This document shows positions 17,375-29,269 of a stretch of 64,000 nucleotides of DNA, piece after piece. The position numbers and the translations under genes are program-made. The notes under the pieces are model-generated. The model saw nothing but the letters and a program-made list of their open reading frames with translations. It was not told the origin of the DNA and ran no database searches. Numbering within the stretch: position 1 is the first letter of the stretch; every line of letters begins with the position of its first letter. The stretch lies in assembly GCF_003337565.1 (NCBI RefSeq), contig NZ_QPJL01000006.1, positions 62,001-126,000 of the forward strand, read 5' to 3'. This DNA is from Paracoccus lutimaris. GTDB lineage: Bacteria; Pseudomonadota; Alphaproteobacteria; Rhodobacterales; Rhodobacteraceae.

Positions 17375-18511
17375 ATGCCAACATTGACGAATGTCCGCGC
17401 CATCGCTCTGGGATCCCATCGCGATCTCGACAACAACGAATTCCAGCTGGGCGCCGAGCGCGCGGGCGAGCTGGTGGGAACCACGTTCGGCAGTGCCGAC
17501 AATCCGCTGGCCCGCAATATCTTTTCGTCCACGCTGCGCGACGGCAATGACAACGGCAGTATCGCGTTCAACGGCCCGAACGGCAGTCCGGCGGGCGAAT
17601 ATGCCAGCATCGACGGAACAGCACACTATCTGGATTCCGGCGTTCTCTATACCGGCTCGATCACCTATATGGACGGCACCACGGCGACCGGTATTCCGCT
17701 GCGCGTGTTGCAGGACACGTCCGGTAATCTGGTGCTGGTGCCGCCGCCCTCCGGCGCATCGACGCTGGAAATCAGCGCGCTGACCACGCGGCCGATTCAG
17801 TCGATCACCCTGAACGGCGTCCTGCAGAACAATTTCGGCTCGCTCAACAGCTCGCGCTACGGGCTTCAGGACGCGCCGACCTTCATCTGTTTCCGCAACG
17901 GCACGCTGATCCTGACCGAACGCGGCAATGTCGCGGTCGAGGATCTGCGCCCCGGCGACATGGTCATCACCCGCGACCACGGCCCGCAGCCCCTGCGCTG
18001 GATCGGCTCGAAACAGATCGACGAGACGCTGCTGCAGGCCTTCGACACGCTGCGCCCGGTCCGCATCCGCGCCGGTGTGCTGGGCCGCAACCTGCCGGAA
18101 CGCGACCTCTATGTCTCGCAGCAGCATCGCATCCTGATCGACTCGAAGATCGCGCAGCGCATGTTCGGCACCCCCGAGATCCTTGTCGCCGCCAAGCATC
18201 TGACCGGGATCGAGGGGATCGAGATCGACGACAGCCGCGAGTCGCTGGACTATTTCCACCTTCTGTTCGACCGCCACGAAATCATCTGCTCCGAAGGCGC
18301 ACAGACGGAATCCCTGTTCACCGGCCCCGAGGCCTTGAAATCCGTCGATCCGGCCGCACGGGCGGAAATCATGGCGCTGTTCCCCGAACTCCTTGCCGCA
18401 GATGACGCGCCCGAACCGGCGCGCCCGATCGGCACCGGACGCGTGGGACGGCAGCTCGCGAAGCGCCATTCGCAAAACCGACACGAGCTGCAAATGGCGC
18501 AAATGCGCTGA
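17375..18511 (+). CDS. Hint-domain (Hedgehog/intein) protein
   Basis: The 378-residue protein has an unassigned N-terminal part (residues 1-168) and a Hint_2-type domain from C172 (CFRNGTLI) to about residue 310. The motifs VEDLRPGDMVITRDHG, PLRWIGSK, VSQQHRILI and FDRHEIICSEGA are visible. Hint domains can self-cleave or splice at the first Cys. The domain is closely similar to the C-terminal domain of the RTX-Hint protein at 50714-52651. No signal peptide is visible. A hairpin terminator follows directly. It sits between nadE and the pnc genes without obvious functional link. Confidence 0.85.
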   Translation: MPTLTNVRAIALGSHRDLDNNEFQLGAERAGELVGTTFGSADNPLARNIFSSTLRDGNDNGSIAFNGPNGSPAGEYASIDGTAHYLDSGVLYTGSITYMDGTTATGIPLRVLQDTSGNLVLVPPPSGASTLEISALTTRPIQSITLNGVLQNNFGSLNSSRYGLQDAPTFICFRNGTLILTERGNVAVEDLRPGDMVITRDHGPQPLRWIGSKQIDETLLQAFDTLRPVRIRAGVLGRNLPERDLYVSQQHRILIDSKIAQRMFGTPEILVAAKHLTGIEGIEIDDSRESLDYFHLLFDRHEIICSEGAQTESLFTGPEALKSVDPAARAEIMALFPELLAADDAPEPARPIGTGRVGRQLAKRHSQNRHELQMAQMR

Positions 18512-18515
18512 AGCT

Positions 18516-18552
18516 TCAGGCCCCGGACCACCACATGCCGGGGCCTGATTTT
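18516..18552 (+). terminator. Rho-independent terminator after the Hint gene
   Basis: A perfect 11-bp stem TCAGGCCCCGG / CCGGGGCCTGA (18516-18526 and 18538-18548) with an 11-base loop is followed by TTTT, 5 bases after the Hint stop. Confidence 0.85.
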
Positions 18553-18572
18553 CCCGCCCGGCGCGGCAGCCG

Positions 18573-19883
18573 TCAGACCACGACCTCGAACCGATCCTGC
18601 TGACCCACCCCGAACACGCGGCGGTAACGCGCGATTTCATCCTTGGGGCCGGTCGCCTTTTCAGGATTGTCGGACAGCTTGACCGTCGGGCGGCCATTCG
18701 CTGCCACCGCCTTGCAGACCAGCGAAAATGGCGCCAGCCCGTCGCCCGGCACCAGGCCGCGGAAATCATTGGTCAGCAATGTCCCCCAGCCGAAGCTGAC
18801 CTTGACCCTTCCGTGAAAGCGGGCGAACAGCTCGCCGACCTTGGCGACATCCAGCCCGTCGGAAAAGATGATCAGCTTGTCGCGCGGATCCTCGCCCCGG
18901 TCCTGCCACCAGCGGATCGCCATTTCGGCGCCCTCGGCGGGATCGCCGCTGTCCACGCGGATGCCGGTCCAGCCCGCCAGCCAGTCCGGCGCGTGGTCCA
19001 GAAACCCCTTGCTGCCATAGGTGTCGGGCAGGATGATGCGCAGCATCCCTTCGTGTTCCTCTTGCCAGTCGGCAAGGACGCGATAGGGGGCTTGGCGCAG
19101 CTCCTCATCCGTATCGGCCAGCGCGGCATAGACCATCGGTAGCTCATGGGCATTGGTGCCGATGGCCTCGATGTCGCGGCGCATGGCGATCAGGCAGTTC
19201 GAGGTGCCGATGAAGCGCTCATCCCCCAGCCCCTCGACCAGGGCCTGCACGCACCAGTCCTGCCACAGAAAGCTGTGCCGTCGCCGGGTGCCGAAATCGG
19301 CCATGCGCAGGTCGGGGCCAAGCTCGCGCAGGCCTTCGATCTTTTCCCAAAGCCGGGCCATGGCGCGGGCATAGAGCACCTGCAATTCGAACCGGCCCAT
19401 GTCCTTCAAGACAGCGCGCGAGCGCAGCTCCATGATGATCGCCAAAGCCGGGATTTCCCACATCATGACCTCGGGCCAGCGGCCTTCAAAGATCAGCTCA
19501 TACTGGCCGTCGCGCTTTTCCAGATGATAGGCGGGCAGCCGCAGATTCTCGAGAAACTCCATGAAATCCGGGCGGAACATCTGCCGCTTGCCGTAAAACG
19601 TATTGCCGCGCAGCCAGGTGCTTTCGCCGCGCGCCAGCGTCAGGCCGCGCACATGGTCAAGCTGCTCGCGCAGCTCGCCCTCGTCGATCAGGTCGGCCAG
19701 ACGGATGCGGGAGGTGCGGTTGATCAGGCTGAAGGCCACCTGCGTGTCGGGGCGGTTGCGGAACACCGACTGGCACATCAGCAGCTTGTAGAAGTCGGTG
19801 TCGATCAGCGAGCGCACGATCGGGTCGATCTTCCATTTGTGGTTATAGACGCGGGCCGCGATATCGACGGTCGGGATCATCAT
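18573..19883 (-). CDS. pncB: nicotinate phosphoribosyltransferase
   Basis: The enzyme makes nicotinate mononucleotide from nicotinate and PRPP in NAD salvage. The 436-residue product has [16 protein letters not shown] near the N-terminus, FGTRRRHSF around the active-site His/Arg, and VDSGDP and SDGLDV in the barrel, all typical of PncB. The start is the ATG at 19883, with AGGAG ten bases upstream, in an ATGATG that overlaps the pncA stop. Together with pncA it converts nicotinamide to nicotinate and then NaMN, upstream of NadE. Confidence 0.95.
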   Translation of the reverse strand: MMIPTVDIAARVYNHKWKIDPIVRSLIDTDFYKLLMCQSVFRNRPDTQVAFSLINRTSRIRLADLIDEGELREQLDHVRGLTLARGESTWLRGNTFYGKRQMFRPDFMEFLENLRLPAYHLEKRDGQYELIFEGRWPEVMMWEIPALAIIMELRSRAVLKDMGRFELQVLYARAMARLWEKIEGLRELGPDLRMADFGTRRRHSFLWQDWCVQALVEGLGDERFIGTSNCLIAMRRDIEAIGTNAHELPMVYAALADTDEELRQAPYRVLADWQEEHEGMLRIILPDTYGSKGFLDHAPDWLAGWTGIRVDSGDPAEGAEMAIRWWQDRGEDPRDKLIIFSDGLDVAKVGELFARFHGRVKVSFGWGTLLTNDFRGLVPGDGLAPFSLVCKAVAANGRPTVKLSDNPEKATGPKDEIARYRRVFGVGQQDRFEVVV

Positions 19884-20476
19884 GCCAGTATCACTCCTGA
19901 CGTGCGCATGGACTGGCGGGCGCCCTCGCGCGAGCCGTTCAGGTCGATGGCCCGCGTCGCCGTCTCGATGACGGTGGCGCGAAAGCCCAGATTGGCGGCG
20001 TCGATGGCCGACCATGCCACGCAGAAATCATGCGCCAGCCCGACAAAGGTCAGGTCCGACAGGCCGCGGTCGCGCAGATAGCCGGCAAGGCCGGTGGGCG
20101 TCTGGTGGTCGTTCTCGTAAAAGGCCGAATAGCTGTCGATCTGGGGCCGAAAGCCCTTGCGGATCACCAGGTCGGCGCGGTCGACGGCCAGATTCGGGTG
20201 AAATTCCGCCCCCGCCGTCCCGATCACGCAATGGGCGGGCCAAAGAACCTGCGGGCCGTATGGCATCTGGATCTCCGAAAATGCCACGGCGCCGGGATGG
20301 TTCTCGGCAAAGCTCATATGCCCGGGCGGGTGCCAGTCCTGCGTCAGCACCACCGCGTCAAATTCCGCCATCATGTCATTGATCGGACCGACGATTTCAT
20401 CCCCGCCGGCGACGGGCAGAGCGCCGCCGGGGCAGAAATCCGGCTGCATGTCGATGACGATCAGGGCACGAGCCAT
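19880..20476 (-). CDS. pncA: nicotinamidase
   Basis: A 198-residue isochorismatase-fold amidohydrolase converting nicotinamide to nicotinate. The catalytic triad is visible: D in VIDMQPDF (residue 9), K in VIRKGF, and C in [12 protein letters not shown]. The metal-binding DWHPPGH motif is also present. It overlaps pncB, so both are made from one mRNA, and it is divergent from the SLC13 transporter. Confidence 0.96.
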   Translation of the reverse strand: MARALIVIDMQPDFCPGGALPVAGGDEIVGPINDMMAEFDAVVLTQDWHPPGHMSFAENHPGAVAFSEIQMPYGPQVLWPAHCVIGTAGAEFHPNLAVDRADLVIRKGFRPQIDSYSAFYENDHQTPTGLAGYLRDRGLSDLTFVGLAHDFCVAWSAIDAANLGFRATVIETATRAIDLNGSREGARQSMRTSGVILA

Positions 20477-20624
20477 GTTGGGCCTCGGGGTGCTTGGGGC
20501 AGGTTGCTGGCGCTAACGCTAGGACGGGGCCGCACAAGCGTCAATGCCGGCAGTCTATTGCGACAAAACGCGGCCTGCGTTTAGGCTGACCCAAGGTAAT
20601 CATTGCGAGGGGAGGCGCACGACC

Positions 20625-22229
20625 ATGGCACAGGAGAACCTGCCGATCGAACCACGCCAGCAGGGCGAGTATGATGAATATGACAGCGGGCCGGGCCGTT
20701 CGGCGGCCATGGTCTGGGGCCTGCGCGCCACAGGGCTGATCGCCGCAGGCACCGTCTGGCTGCTTCTGGGCAGTTCCGAGGGACTGTCCCCGGACGCCCG
20801 CGCCGTCGCCGCCATCGGCACGCTGATGGCGATCTGGTGGATGAGCGAGTCGATCCCGCTCTCGGCCACCTCGCTCTTGCCCATCGTCCTGATCCCGATG
20901 TTGACCGAGCGCACCGTCAGCGAGGCCACCGCCCCCTATGCCAGTTCCATCGTGTTTCTGTTCCTTGGCGGTTTCCTGATCGCCATCGCCATGGAAAAAT
21001 GGAACCTGCATCGCCGCATCGCGCTGTTGACCCTGCAACGGGTCGGGGTCGAGCCAAGGCGCATCGTGCTGGGCATGATGCTGGCCACGGGCTTTCTGTC
21101 GATGTGGGTCTCGAACACCGCCACCACGCTGATGATGCTGCCCATCGGCCTGTCGATCCTGACCCTTGTGATCGAACGCAGCCACCGCCCCGGCGACGGT
21201 CATGCCGCCGAAGATCTGGCGGCCGGCGGCAAGATCAGCGAGGTCGTCCATGACGAGAACATCAAGCGTTTCGGCATCTGCCTGATCCTGTCGATTGCCT
21301 GGTCCGCGACCATCGGAGGCCTGGGCACGCTTCTGGGCAGCCCGCCCAATGCCATTGTCGCGGGCTATGTCTCGGACGAGCTGGGGCGCAAGATCGGCTT
21401 TCTGGAATGGATGATGATCGGCCTGCCGCTGTCCCTGGTCTTCATTCTGGTTGCATGGTTCCTGATGACCCGGGTCATCTTTCGCTTTGACCTCAGCGAG
21501 GTGCCCGGCGGCAAGCGCATGATCGACGAGCAGATCGCCGAGCTTGGCCCGGTCAGTCAGGGCGAGCGGATGGTGATGATCGTCTTTGGCTCGGCCGCGT
21601 TTCTATGGGTGGTGCCGGGTCTGCTGACCAGCGTCACCGGGTCCGAGCTGGGCTTTCTGGGCAGCCTTGACGATACCGCCATCGCCATTTCCGCCGGCAT
21701 CGCGCTGTTCATCCTGCCCGGTCAGGGCCGCACCACCATGGTCCTGAACTGGAAAGATGCCGAGGACGGGCTGCCATGGGGGGTGCTTTTGCTGTTCGGG
21801 GGCGGGCTCAGCCTTGCGGGCGCGGTCGCGGCCAGCGGGCTGGACGATTGGTTCGGCCAGCAGGTGCAGGGCCTTGGCGCGCTGCCGCCGATCCTGCTGA
21901 TCATGGCGGTGACGACGCTGATCCTGTTCCTGACCGAAATCACCTCGAACACCGCGACGGCGGCAACCTTCATCCCGATTCTGGGCGGGGTGGCGCTGGG
22001 GATCGGCGCCGATCCGATGGCGCTGCTGATCCCGGCAGCCTTCGCGGCGACCTGCGCCTTCATGCTGCCGGTGGGCACGCCGCCGAATGCCATCGTCTTT
22101 GGCACCGGGGCCGTCACCATCGGGCAGATGGCGCGGGGCGGGTTCGTGCTGAACCTTGTCGGTATCGTCCTGATCACCATGTTCATCTATCTTCTGGGGG
22201 GGATCGCGCTGGGGATCACCTTCGGATGA
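20625..22229 (+). CDS. SLC13/DASS-family sodium:anion symporter
   Basis: The 534-residue membrane protein has about 11-12 helices and the two diagnostic SNT signatures: SNTATTLMMLP and SNTATAATFIPIL. Each is followed by a pseudo-repeated GTPPNAI-like motif (LGSPPNAIV and VGTPPNAIV). The family imports dicarboxylates, citrate or sulfate with Na+; the substrate is undetermined here. A Tyr/Asp-rich N-terminal tail precedes the first helix. The ATG at 20625 follows GGGGAGG; the earlier open frame is not used. Confidence 0.92.
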   Translation: MAQENLPIEPRQQGEYDEYDSGPGRSAAMVWGLRATGLIAAGTVWLLLGSSEGLSPDARAVAAIGTLMAIWWMSESIPLSATSLLPIVLIPMLTERTVSEATAPYASSIVFLFLGGFLIAIAMEKWNLHRRIALLTLQRVGVEPRRIVLGMMLATGFLSMWVSNTATTLMMLPIGLSILTLVIERSHRPGDGHAAEDLAAGGKISEVVHDENIKRFGICLILSIAWSATIGGLGTLLGSPPNAIVAGYVSDELGRKIGFLEWMMIGLPLSLVFILVAWFLMTRVIFRFDLSEVPGGKRMIDEQIAELGPVSQGERMVMIVFGSAAFLWVVPGLLTSVTGSELGFLGSLDDTAIAISAGIALFILPGQGRTTMVLNWKDAEDGLPWGVLLLFGGGLSLAGAVAASGLDDWFGQQVQGLGALPPILLIMAVTTLILFLTEITSNTATAATFIPILGGVALGIGADPMALLIPAAFAATCAFMLPVGTPPNAIVFGTGAVTIGQMARGGFVLNLVGIVLITMFIYLLGGIALGITFG

Positions 22230-22265
22230 TTTGACGGCACTCCGCGCGGCGGCTATGGCCAAGAC

Positions 22266-23168
22266 ATGCTGACCGTCGCCGCGCTTTACCACTTTACCCC
22301 CTTTCCCGACCCTCAGGCGCTGAAGGGCCCGCTGGCCAGTGTCGCCTGCGCCCATGGCGTGCGCGGCACGCTTTTGCTGGCGCGCGAGGGGATCAACGGC
22401 ACCATCGCCGGACCACGCGCGGGGATCGACGCGGTGCTGGCCCATATCCGCGCCCTGCCCGGCTGCGCCGACCTGATCTGGAAGGAAAGCACCGCCGAGA
22501 CCATGCCCTTTGGCCGCATGAAGGTGCGCCTGAAACGCGAGATCGTCACCATGGGCCAGCCCGATGTCGATCCGACCGCCGCTGTCGGGCGCTATGTCGC
22601 GCCGACCGACTGGAACGCGCTGATCTCGGCCCCCGATGTCGCGGTGATCGACACCCGCAACGATTACGAGGTCCAGATCGGCACCTTCGCCGGCGCCGTC
22701 GATCCAGAAACGCGCAGCTTTCGCGACTTTCCGGCATGGTGGCGCGAGAACGCGCATCGCTTCCACAACAAACGCATCGCCATGTTCTGCACCGGCGGCA
22801 TCCGCTGCGAGAAATCGACGAACTTCCTGCTGGGCGAGGGCGTCGAGAATGTCTTTCACCTGCAAGGCGGCATCCTGAAATACCTCGAGGACATCCCCGA
22901 GGCGGAAAGCCTGTGGCAGGGCGAATGCTTCGTCTTTGACAAGCGCGTCAGCCTTGGCCACGGGCTGCGGCAAGGGCATTACGACCTGTGCCACGCCTGC
23001 CGCCGCCCCCTTGCCCCCGAGGACCGCGCGCGCCCCGAATATGAGCCGGGCGTCGCCTGCCACCGCTGCGCGGGCGAATATTCCGATGCCGACCGCGCCC
23101 GCTTTCGCGAACGCCAGCACCAGACCGAGCTGGCCGCCGCGCGCGGCGAGGAACATTTCGGCGGATGA
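22266..23168 (+). CDS. trhO: tRNA U34 hydroxylase, rhodanese domain protein
   Basis: TrhO (YceA family) hydroxylates uridine 34 of certain tRNAs to ho5U using oxygen. The 300-residue protein has the N-terminal domain with REGINGTIAG, a rhodanese domain with the active-site loop CTGGIRCEKST, and a C-terminal Cys-rich part (CHACRR, CHRCAGEY) likely binding zinc. The stop overlaps the next gene by ATGA. Function is inferred from family membership. Confidence 0.93.
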   Translation: MLTVAALYHFTPFPDPQALKGPLASVACAHGVRGTLLLAREGINGTIAGPRAGIDAVLAHIRALPGCADLIWKESTAETMPFGRMKVRLKREIVTMGQPDVDPTAAVGRYVAPTDWNALISAPDVAVIDTRNDYEVQIGTFAGAVDPETRSFRDFPAWWRENAHRFHNKRIAMFCTGGIRCEKSTNFLLGEGVENVFHLQGGILKYLEDIPEAESLWQGECFVFDKRVSLGHGLRQGHYDLCHACRRPLAPEDRARPEYEPGVACHRCAGEYSDADRARFRERQHQTELAAARGEEHFGG

Positions 23169-24005
23169 GCCGCTGGTCCCATCCCGTCGCAAGCTTCTGG
23201 GCGGGCGAGGACCTGTCCTTTGTCGAACAGATGGTGATCCGCTCATATCTGGATCAGGGCTGCGATTTCACTCTGTATCTGGGCCATCCGGTCGGCGGCA
23301 TTCCCGACGGCACGCCGGTGCGCGACGCTGCCGAGATCATGCCCCGCCCGGCCTTTGCGGGCGAGGCACCCACGCGCAAGCAGCTTGCGGTCTGGTCCGA
23401 TCTGTTCCGCATTCGCCTGCTGACCCGGCGCCGGGTGATCTGGGCGGATCTGGATGCCTATTGCCTGCGCCCCTATGATTTCCCGGGCGGATACGTTTTC
23501 GGCACAAGCGTCTCGGACAATATCCTGTCCGGCATTCTGGCGCTGCCGCAAGACTCGCCGGCGCTGCGCTGGATGGCCGAATTCCTGGCCCATGACCGGC
23601 TTGAGCCGCCCTGGGCCAGCCCGGTCTGGATCGAACGGCGGGGACAGATGGGCATGCTCGGGCCCGCCGATCTGTCCTGGGGCGATACCGGCCCAAAGCT
23701 TCTGACCCATGCCCTGCGCCAGAGCGGCGAGGATCGCCATGCCCAGCCGCAAGCGGTGTTCTATCCGCTGATGCAGCATGCGCTTGGGCGGCTATGGACG
23801 CCCTGGCTGGCCGATGAGGTCGCGCCCTCGCCCGAAACCCTCTCGGTCCATATCTTCGGCTTTACCAAGCGGGTCCTGGCAGGCCATTGGCACGGCCAGC
23901 CGCCACCGGGAAGCTGGCTTGCCCGCATGGCAGAGCGGCACGGAATCGATCCGACCACGGCCCCGGCAACGGGGTTGCCGCTGCCAGAGCCTTCGGCGCG
24001 GGCCG

Positions 24006-24013
<8 letters not shown>
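23165..24013 (+). CDS. DXD-type glycosyltransferase
   Basis: A 282-residue protein with the sugar-binding DXD pattern in WSDLFRIRLLTRRRVIWADLDAYC (D-L-D at about residues 97-99). This is the arrangement seen in the Gly_transf_sug/GT32-like group. Other conserved features are GTSVSDNILSGILAL and the C-terminal aromatic FGFTKRVLAGHWHG. It probably transfers a sugar from a nucleotide sugar to a surface glycan. It is coupled to trhO by a 4-base overlap and its 3' end overlaps the convergent maeB end by 8 bases. Confidence 0.75.
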
Positions 24014-26288
<2,275 letters not shown>

Positions 26289-26372
26289 GTCGTTTCGCTC
26301 CCTCCGATCCTACCCCTATGGATAGAACCATGCGGAGTGGGATCGAAAGGGGAAAAACGCAGGCCCCGGCAC

Positions 26373-27743
26373 CTAGGGCAGCAGGGCCGCGCGGATCGCG
26401 TCGCCGTGCAGCGTGAACGAGAAGCCGGCGGCGGTCAGCGCGAGAACCGCGGCGATCAGGTCATGGCGCGGGTCCCAGGCCTGGTGCTGGCGCGCCAGCC
26501 AGACCGTCACCGGATAGCACAGGACCTGCGACAGCGCCTGCCCGGCCAGCAGCCCCGCCAGCCCGTAAAACCACGCGCCCAGCGTCACCAGCAGCGTATA
26601 GATGACGGCGCGGGTGGATTGCATGATGAAGAAACCGCGCGAATCCGACGCGGCCAGCGCCGAATATTCATAGCTGATGGGAATGACCTGAATCATCTGG
26701 ATGCAGGCGATCACCACCAGAATCCCGCCCGCCGTGGAATAGCGCGGATCGTAAAGCGCCTCGACCAAGGGCGGGCCGGCCCAGGCCAGCGTCACCGCCG
26801 CCGCCAGCAACAGCGCGGTCAGCCCCGCCCGCGTCCGGGCAAGGATGCGGCGATCCTCGGCACTGTTGCCCGGCGGGTGCTGGCGATACATCGGAATGAA
26901 AAGCCGCACCGCGATGGAATTGCCCAGCATCATCGGCACCGTGGCCAGGAACAGCCCGATATTGTAGATGCCCAGCTGGTCCAGCGTCAGCACCCGGCCG
27001 AGGATGATCCGGTCGCCCTGAAACAGCAAAAAGCCGCAGATGGTGCTGAAAAAGATCCATTTGCCGAATTTCATCACCTCGGCGCGGGCCGCGGGCTCCA
27101 TCCGCAGGTGGTTGCGATGGCCGGGCAGGAAAAAGCGGAACATCAGCAATTGCATCACCGCGCCCAGCACATTGCCCCAGACCAGCGCCCAGACCGATTG
27201 CAGGATCAGCGCGGCGGCAATGGTGATGAGAACGCCGATCAGCTGGTTGCACAGCTCGATGACGGTCAGGCGGCCCAGTTGCAGATGCCGCGCGGCCGAG
27301 TCGATCCGGGTCGGGAAAAAGCCGCCGATCAACAGCGAGCTGGCCGCGACCGGGAACACCCAGGCGAATTGCGGCGCGTCGTAGAAGACCGACAGCGGCC
27401 AGGACATCGCCAGCGCCACGAAGAAGATCACGAAGCCGCGCATGATCTTCAGCGTCCAGATCGTGTCCAGAAAGACCGGATCGTCGCCGCGCTTGCTTTG
27501 CATGATCGAGGGGCCAAAGCCCATGTCGCTGAACATGGTCAGGCCGATCAGGAAGCTGGTGACCAGCGTCATCAACCCGAAATCCTCGGGGCTGAGGATG
27601 CGGGTCAGGATCAGGTTTGAGGCCAGCCGCATGGTCTGGCCCAGACCGAAATTGACCATCGACAGGGCACCGCTGCCCAAGGCCCGCGAGGCAAGGCCCT
27701 TTTGCGGCGCCTTGCCCGTCTCTTCGACCTGTTCGTCGTTCAT
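26373..27743 (-). CDS. oligosaccharide flippase (Wzx-like, MOP superfamily)
   Basis: A 456-residue membrane protein with about 12-14 helices. The N-terminal half (MVNFGLGQTMRLASNLILTRILSPEDFGLMTLV) is typical of polysaccharide-biosynthesis flippases that move lipid-linked repeat units to the periplasm. The ATG at 27743 lies one base after the stop of the Wzz-like gene; an upstream start at 27779 is open but less likely. It is the last gene of the cpsD-like/wzz/wzx run. Confidence 0.88.
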   Translation of the reverse strand: MNDEQVEETGKAPQKGLASRALGSGALSMVNFGLGQTMRLASNLILTRILSPEDFGLMTLVTSFLIGLTMFSDMGFGPSIMQSKRGDDPVFLDTIWTLKIMRGFVIFFVALAMSWPLSVFYDAPQFAWVFPVAASSLLIGGFFPTRIDSAARHLQLGRLTVIELCNQLIGVLITIAAALILQSVWALVWGNVLGAVMQLLMFRFFLPGHRNHLRMEPAARAEVMKFGKWIFFSTICGFLLFQGDRIILGRVLTLDQLGIYNIGLFLATVPMMLGNSIAVRLFIPMYRQHPPGNSAEDRRILARTRAGLTALLLAAAVTLAWAGPPLVEALYDPRYSTAGGILVVIACIQMIQVIPISYEYSALAASDSRGFFIMQSTRAVIYTLLVTLGAWFYGLAGLLAGQALSQVLCYPVTVWLARQHQAWDPRHDLIAAVLALTAAGFSFTLHGDAIRAALLP

Positions 27744-27744
27744 G

Positions 27745-29247
27745 TCAGCCCATTCCGTCGGTGGGCGCGGCCACAACACCCGGCGATGGCATGCCGGGGA
27801 TCATGCCCACCAGCCACATCGCCACCAAGGCGCCGACCAGCAGCAGGCAGACCAGATAGATGTTGCGCCGGCGGCGGCGGGCCAGATCCTGCGGTGTCAG
27901 GCGATAGGGCAGCGAAATCACCGGAAGCGTCTTCGTCGCCCGCGCGAATTGCTTGCTGTTGCGCAGGATCGGGTTCATCAGCTCCAGCACGAAGGCGACC
28001 AACAGGGCCAGCGCACCGCTGATGCCCACCCCCAGAACGGCGCTTTTCTTGCGATTCGACAGCACCGGATATTCCGGCGCCACTGCGCTCTCCAGCAGGA
28101 CGAAGCGCTCCGCCTGATCATTGTCCATCAGCAGCTGCTGGGCCTCGACCTGCGCCAGCTGGCGCGAGATCTCGCTGTAGCGGTCCCGCATCCGGGTCTG
28201 CTCGCGGGTCATCTCCTCAAGTTCGCGCGCGACCTGCGGGGCGCGGGCCCGGGACCGGCCGATTTCCGCCCGCCGGCTGTCCAGCGTCAGCTTTTCCTGA
28301 TCAAGCTGCTTGAGCTGGGCGTTGATCAGCTCGATCTGGCGGCGAACCACGTCAGAGCCACCGCTGCCACCGCCGCTGTTCAACCTTATGAGCTCATCTT
28401 CAAGCCGCTTGATCTCGGGGTGCTCGGGATCCAGCGTCCGGCGCGCCTGCGCCAGTTCGACCTCGGCGGCGCGGATCTGCTGGACCAGCGAGGCCGAGGG
28501 CCGCATATCCGCCGCCCCCCCCGCCTCAAGCGCCAGCCGGTCGCGCTGCAAGGTCATGATGTCGCGGTCCAGCGCGGTTTCCATCTCGGTCAGCTGGCCA
28601 AGTTCGGTCTGCAGGAACTCTTGCGAGGTCGGCAGCGAATCCTCGTTCCGGGCGCTGAACTCGACCACCTTGCGTTCCTGCACGGACAGGGCCTCGCTCA
28701 GGCGACCCTCTTCCTCGGTCAGGAAGTCGCGGGTTTCCCTGATCCGCAATTCGCGGTTGTCGCGGTCGCGGTTGACCAGACTGTCGGCGAAATCATTGGC
28801 TATGGCGGCGGCGGTCGCCGCCGTCTCGGCGCGCGAGGTGATGACGATGGCGGCCAGAGACAGGCGGGAATCGACCGAGACACCGGGCGCCGAGATGCTT
28901 TCGATCCGGGTCGAGCTGCGCAGCGCGACCTGTTTCTGGCTTTCGCTGAGCCCGGGCGTATCGGCGAAAAGATCCAGCCGCTCGATGACGTCATTCAGGT
29001 TCTGGCGCGCCATCAGGCGCTGTTCGATCAGTTGCACCCGGCGCGACGCCGGCAAAGAGCTGTCGCTGGCCGGATCGATCGCCGCCGGCATGTCCAGCTG
29101 GATCACCGCCGAAGCCTCGTAGCTGCGCGGCTCGGAAACGATCAGATAAAATGAAATCAGTACGCCAAGGACGCCGATCGTCATGACCAGCGGCAGGCGC
29201 CGCCAGATCATGCTTATCAGGTCTTGAAAGGATTGGATCGGCCCCAA
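27745..29247 (-). CDS. Wzz/GumC-like polysaccharide chain-length determinant
   Basis: The 500-residue inner-membrane protein has an N-terminal helix (about residues 18-36), a long coiled-coil periplasmic segment (about 100-400), a second helix (about 422-440) and a third hydrophobic segment near the C-terminus (ARRRRRNIYLVCLLLVGALV). This is the polysaccharide co-polymerase layout of GumC/ExoP-like proteins without a fused kinase. A separate ATPase gene lies 22 bases upstream. The start used is TTG (29247) with AAGGCAGGG ahead; an ATG at 29211 is an alternative. Confidence 0.86.
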   Translation of the reverse strand: MGPIQSFQDLISMIWRRLPLVMTIGVLGVLISFYLIVSEPRSYEASAVIQLDMPAAIDPASDSSLPASRRVQLIEQRLMARQNLNDVIERLDLFADTPGLSESQKQVALRSSTRIESISAPGVSVDSRLSLAAIVITSRAETAATAAAIANDFADSLVNRDRDNRELRIRETRDFLTEEEGRLSEALSVQERKVVEFSARNEDSLPTSQEFLQTELGQLTEMETALDRDIMTLQRDRLALEAGGAADMRPSASLVQQIRAAEVELAQARRTLDPEHPEIKRLEDELIRLNSGGGSGGSDVVRRQIELINAQLKQLDQEKLTLDSRRAEIGRSRARAPQVARELEEMTREQTRMRDRYSEISRQLAQVEAQQLLMDNDQAERFVLLESAVAPEYPVLSNRKKSAVLGVGISGALALLVAFVLELMNPILRNSKQFARATKTLPVISLPYRLTPQDLARRRRRNIYLVCLLLVGALVAMWLVGMIPGMPSPGVVAAPTDGMG

Positions 29248-29269
29248 CTGTTGAACCCTGCCTTGTTGC

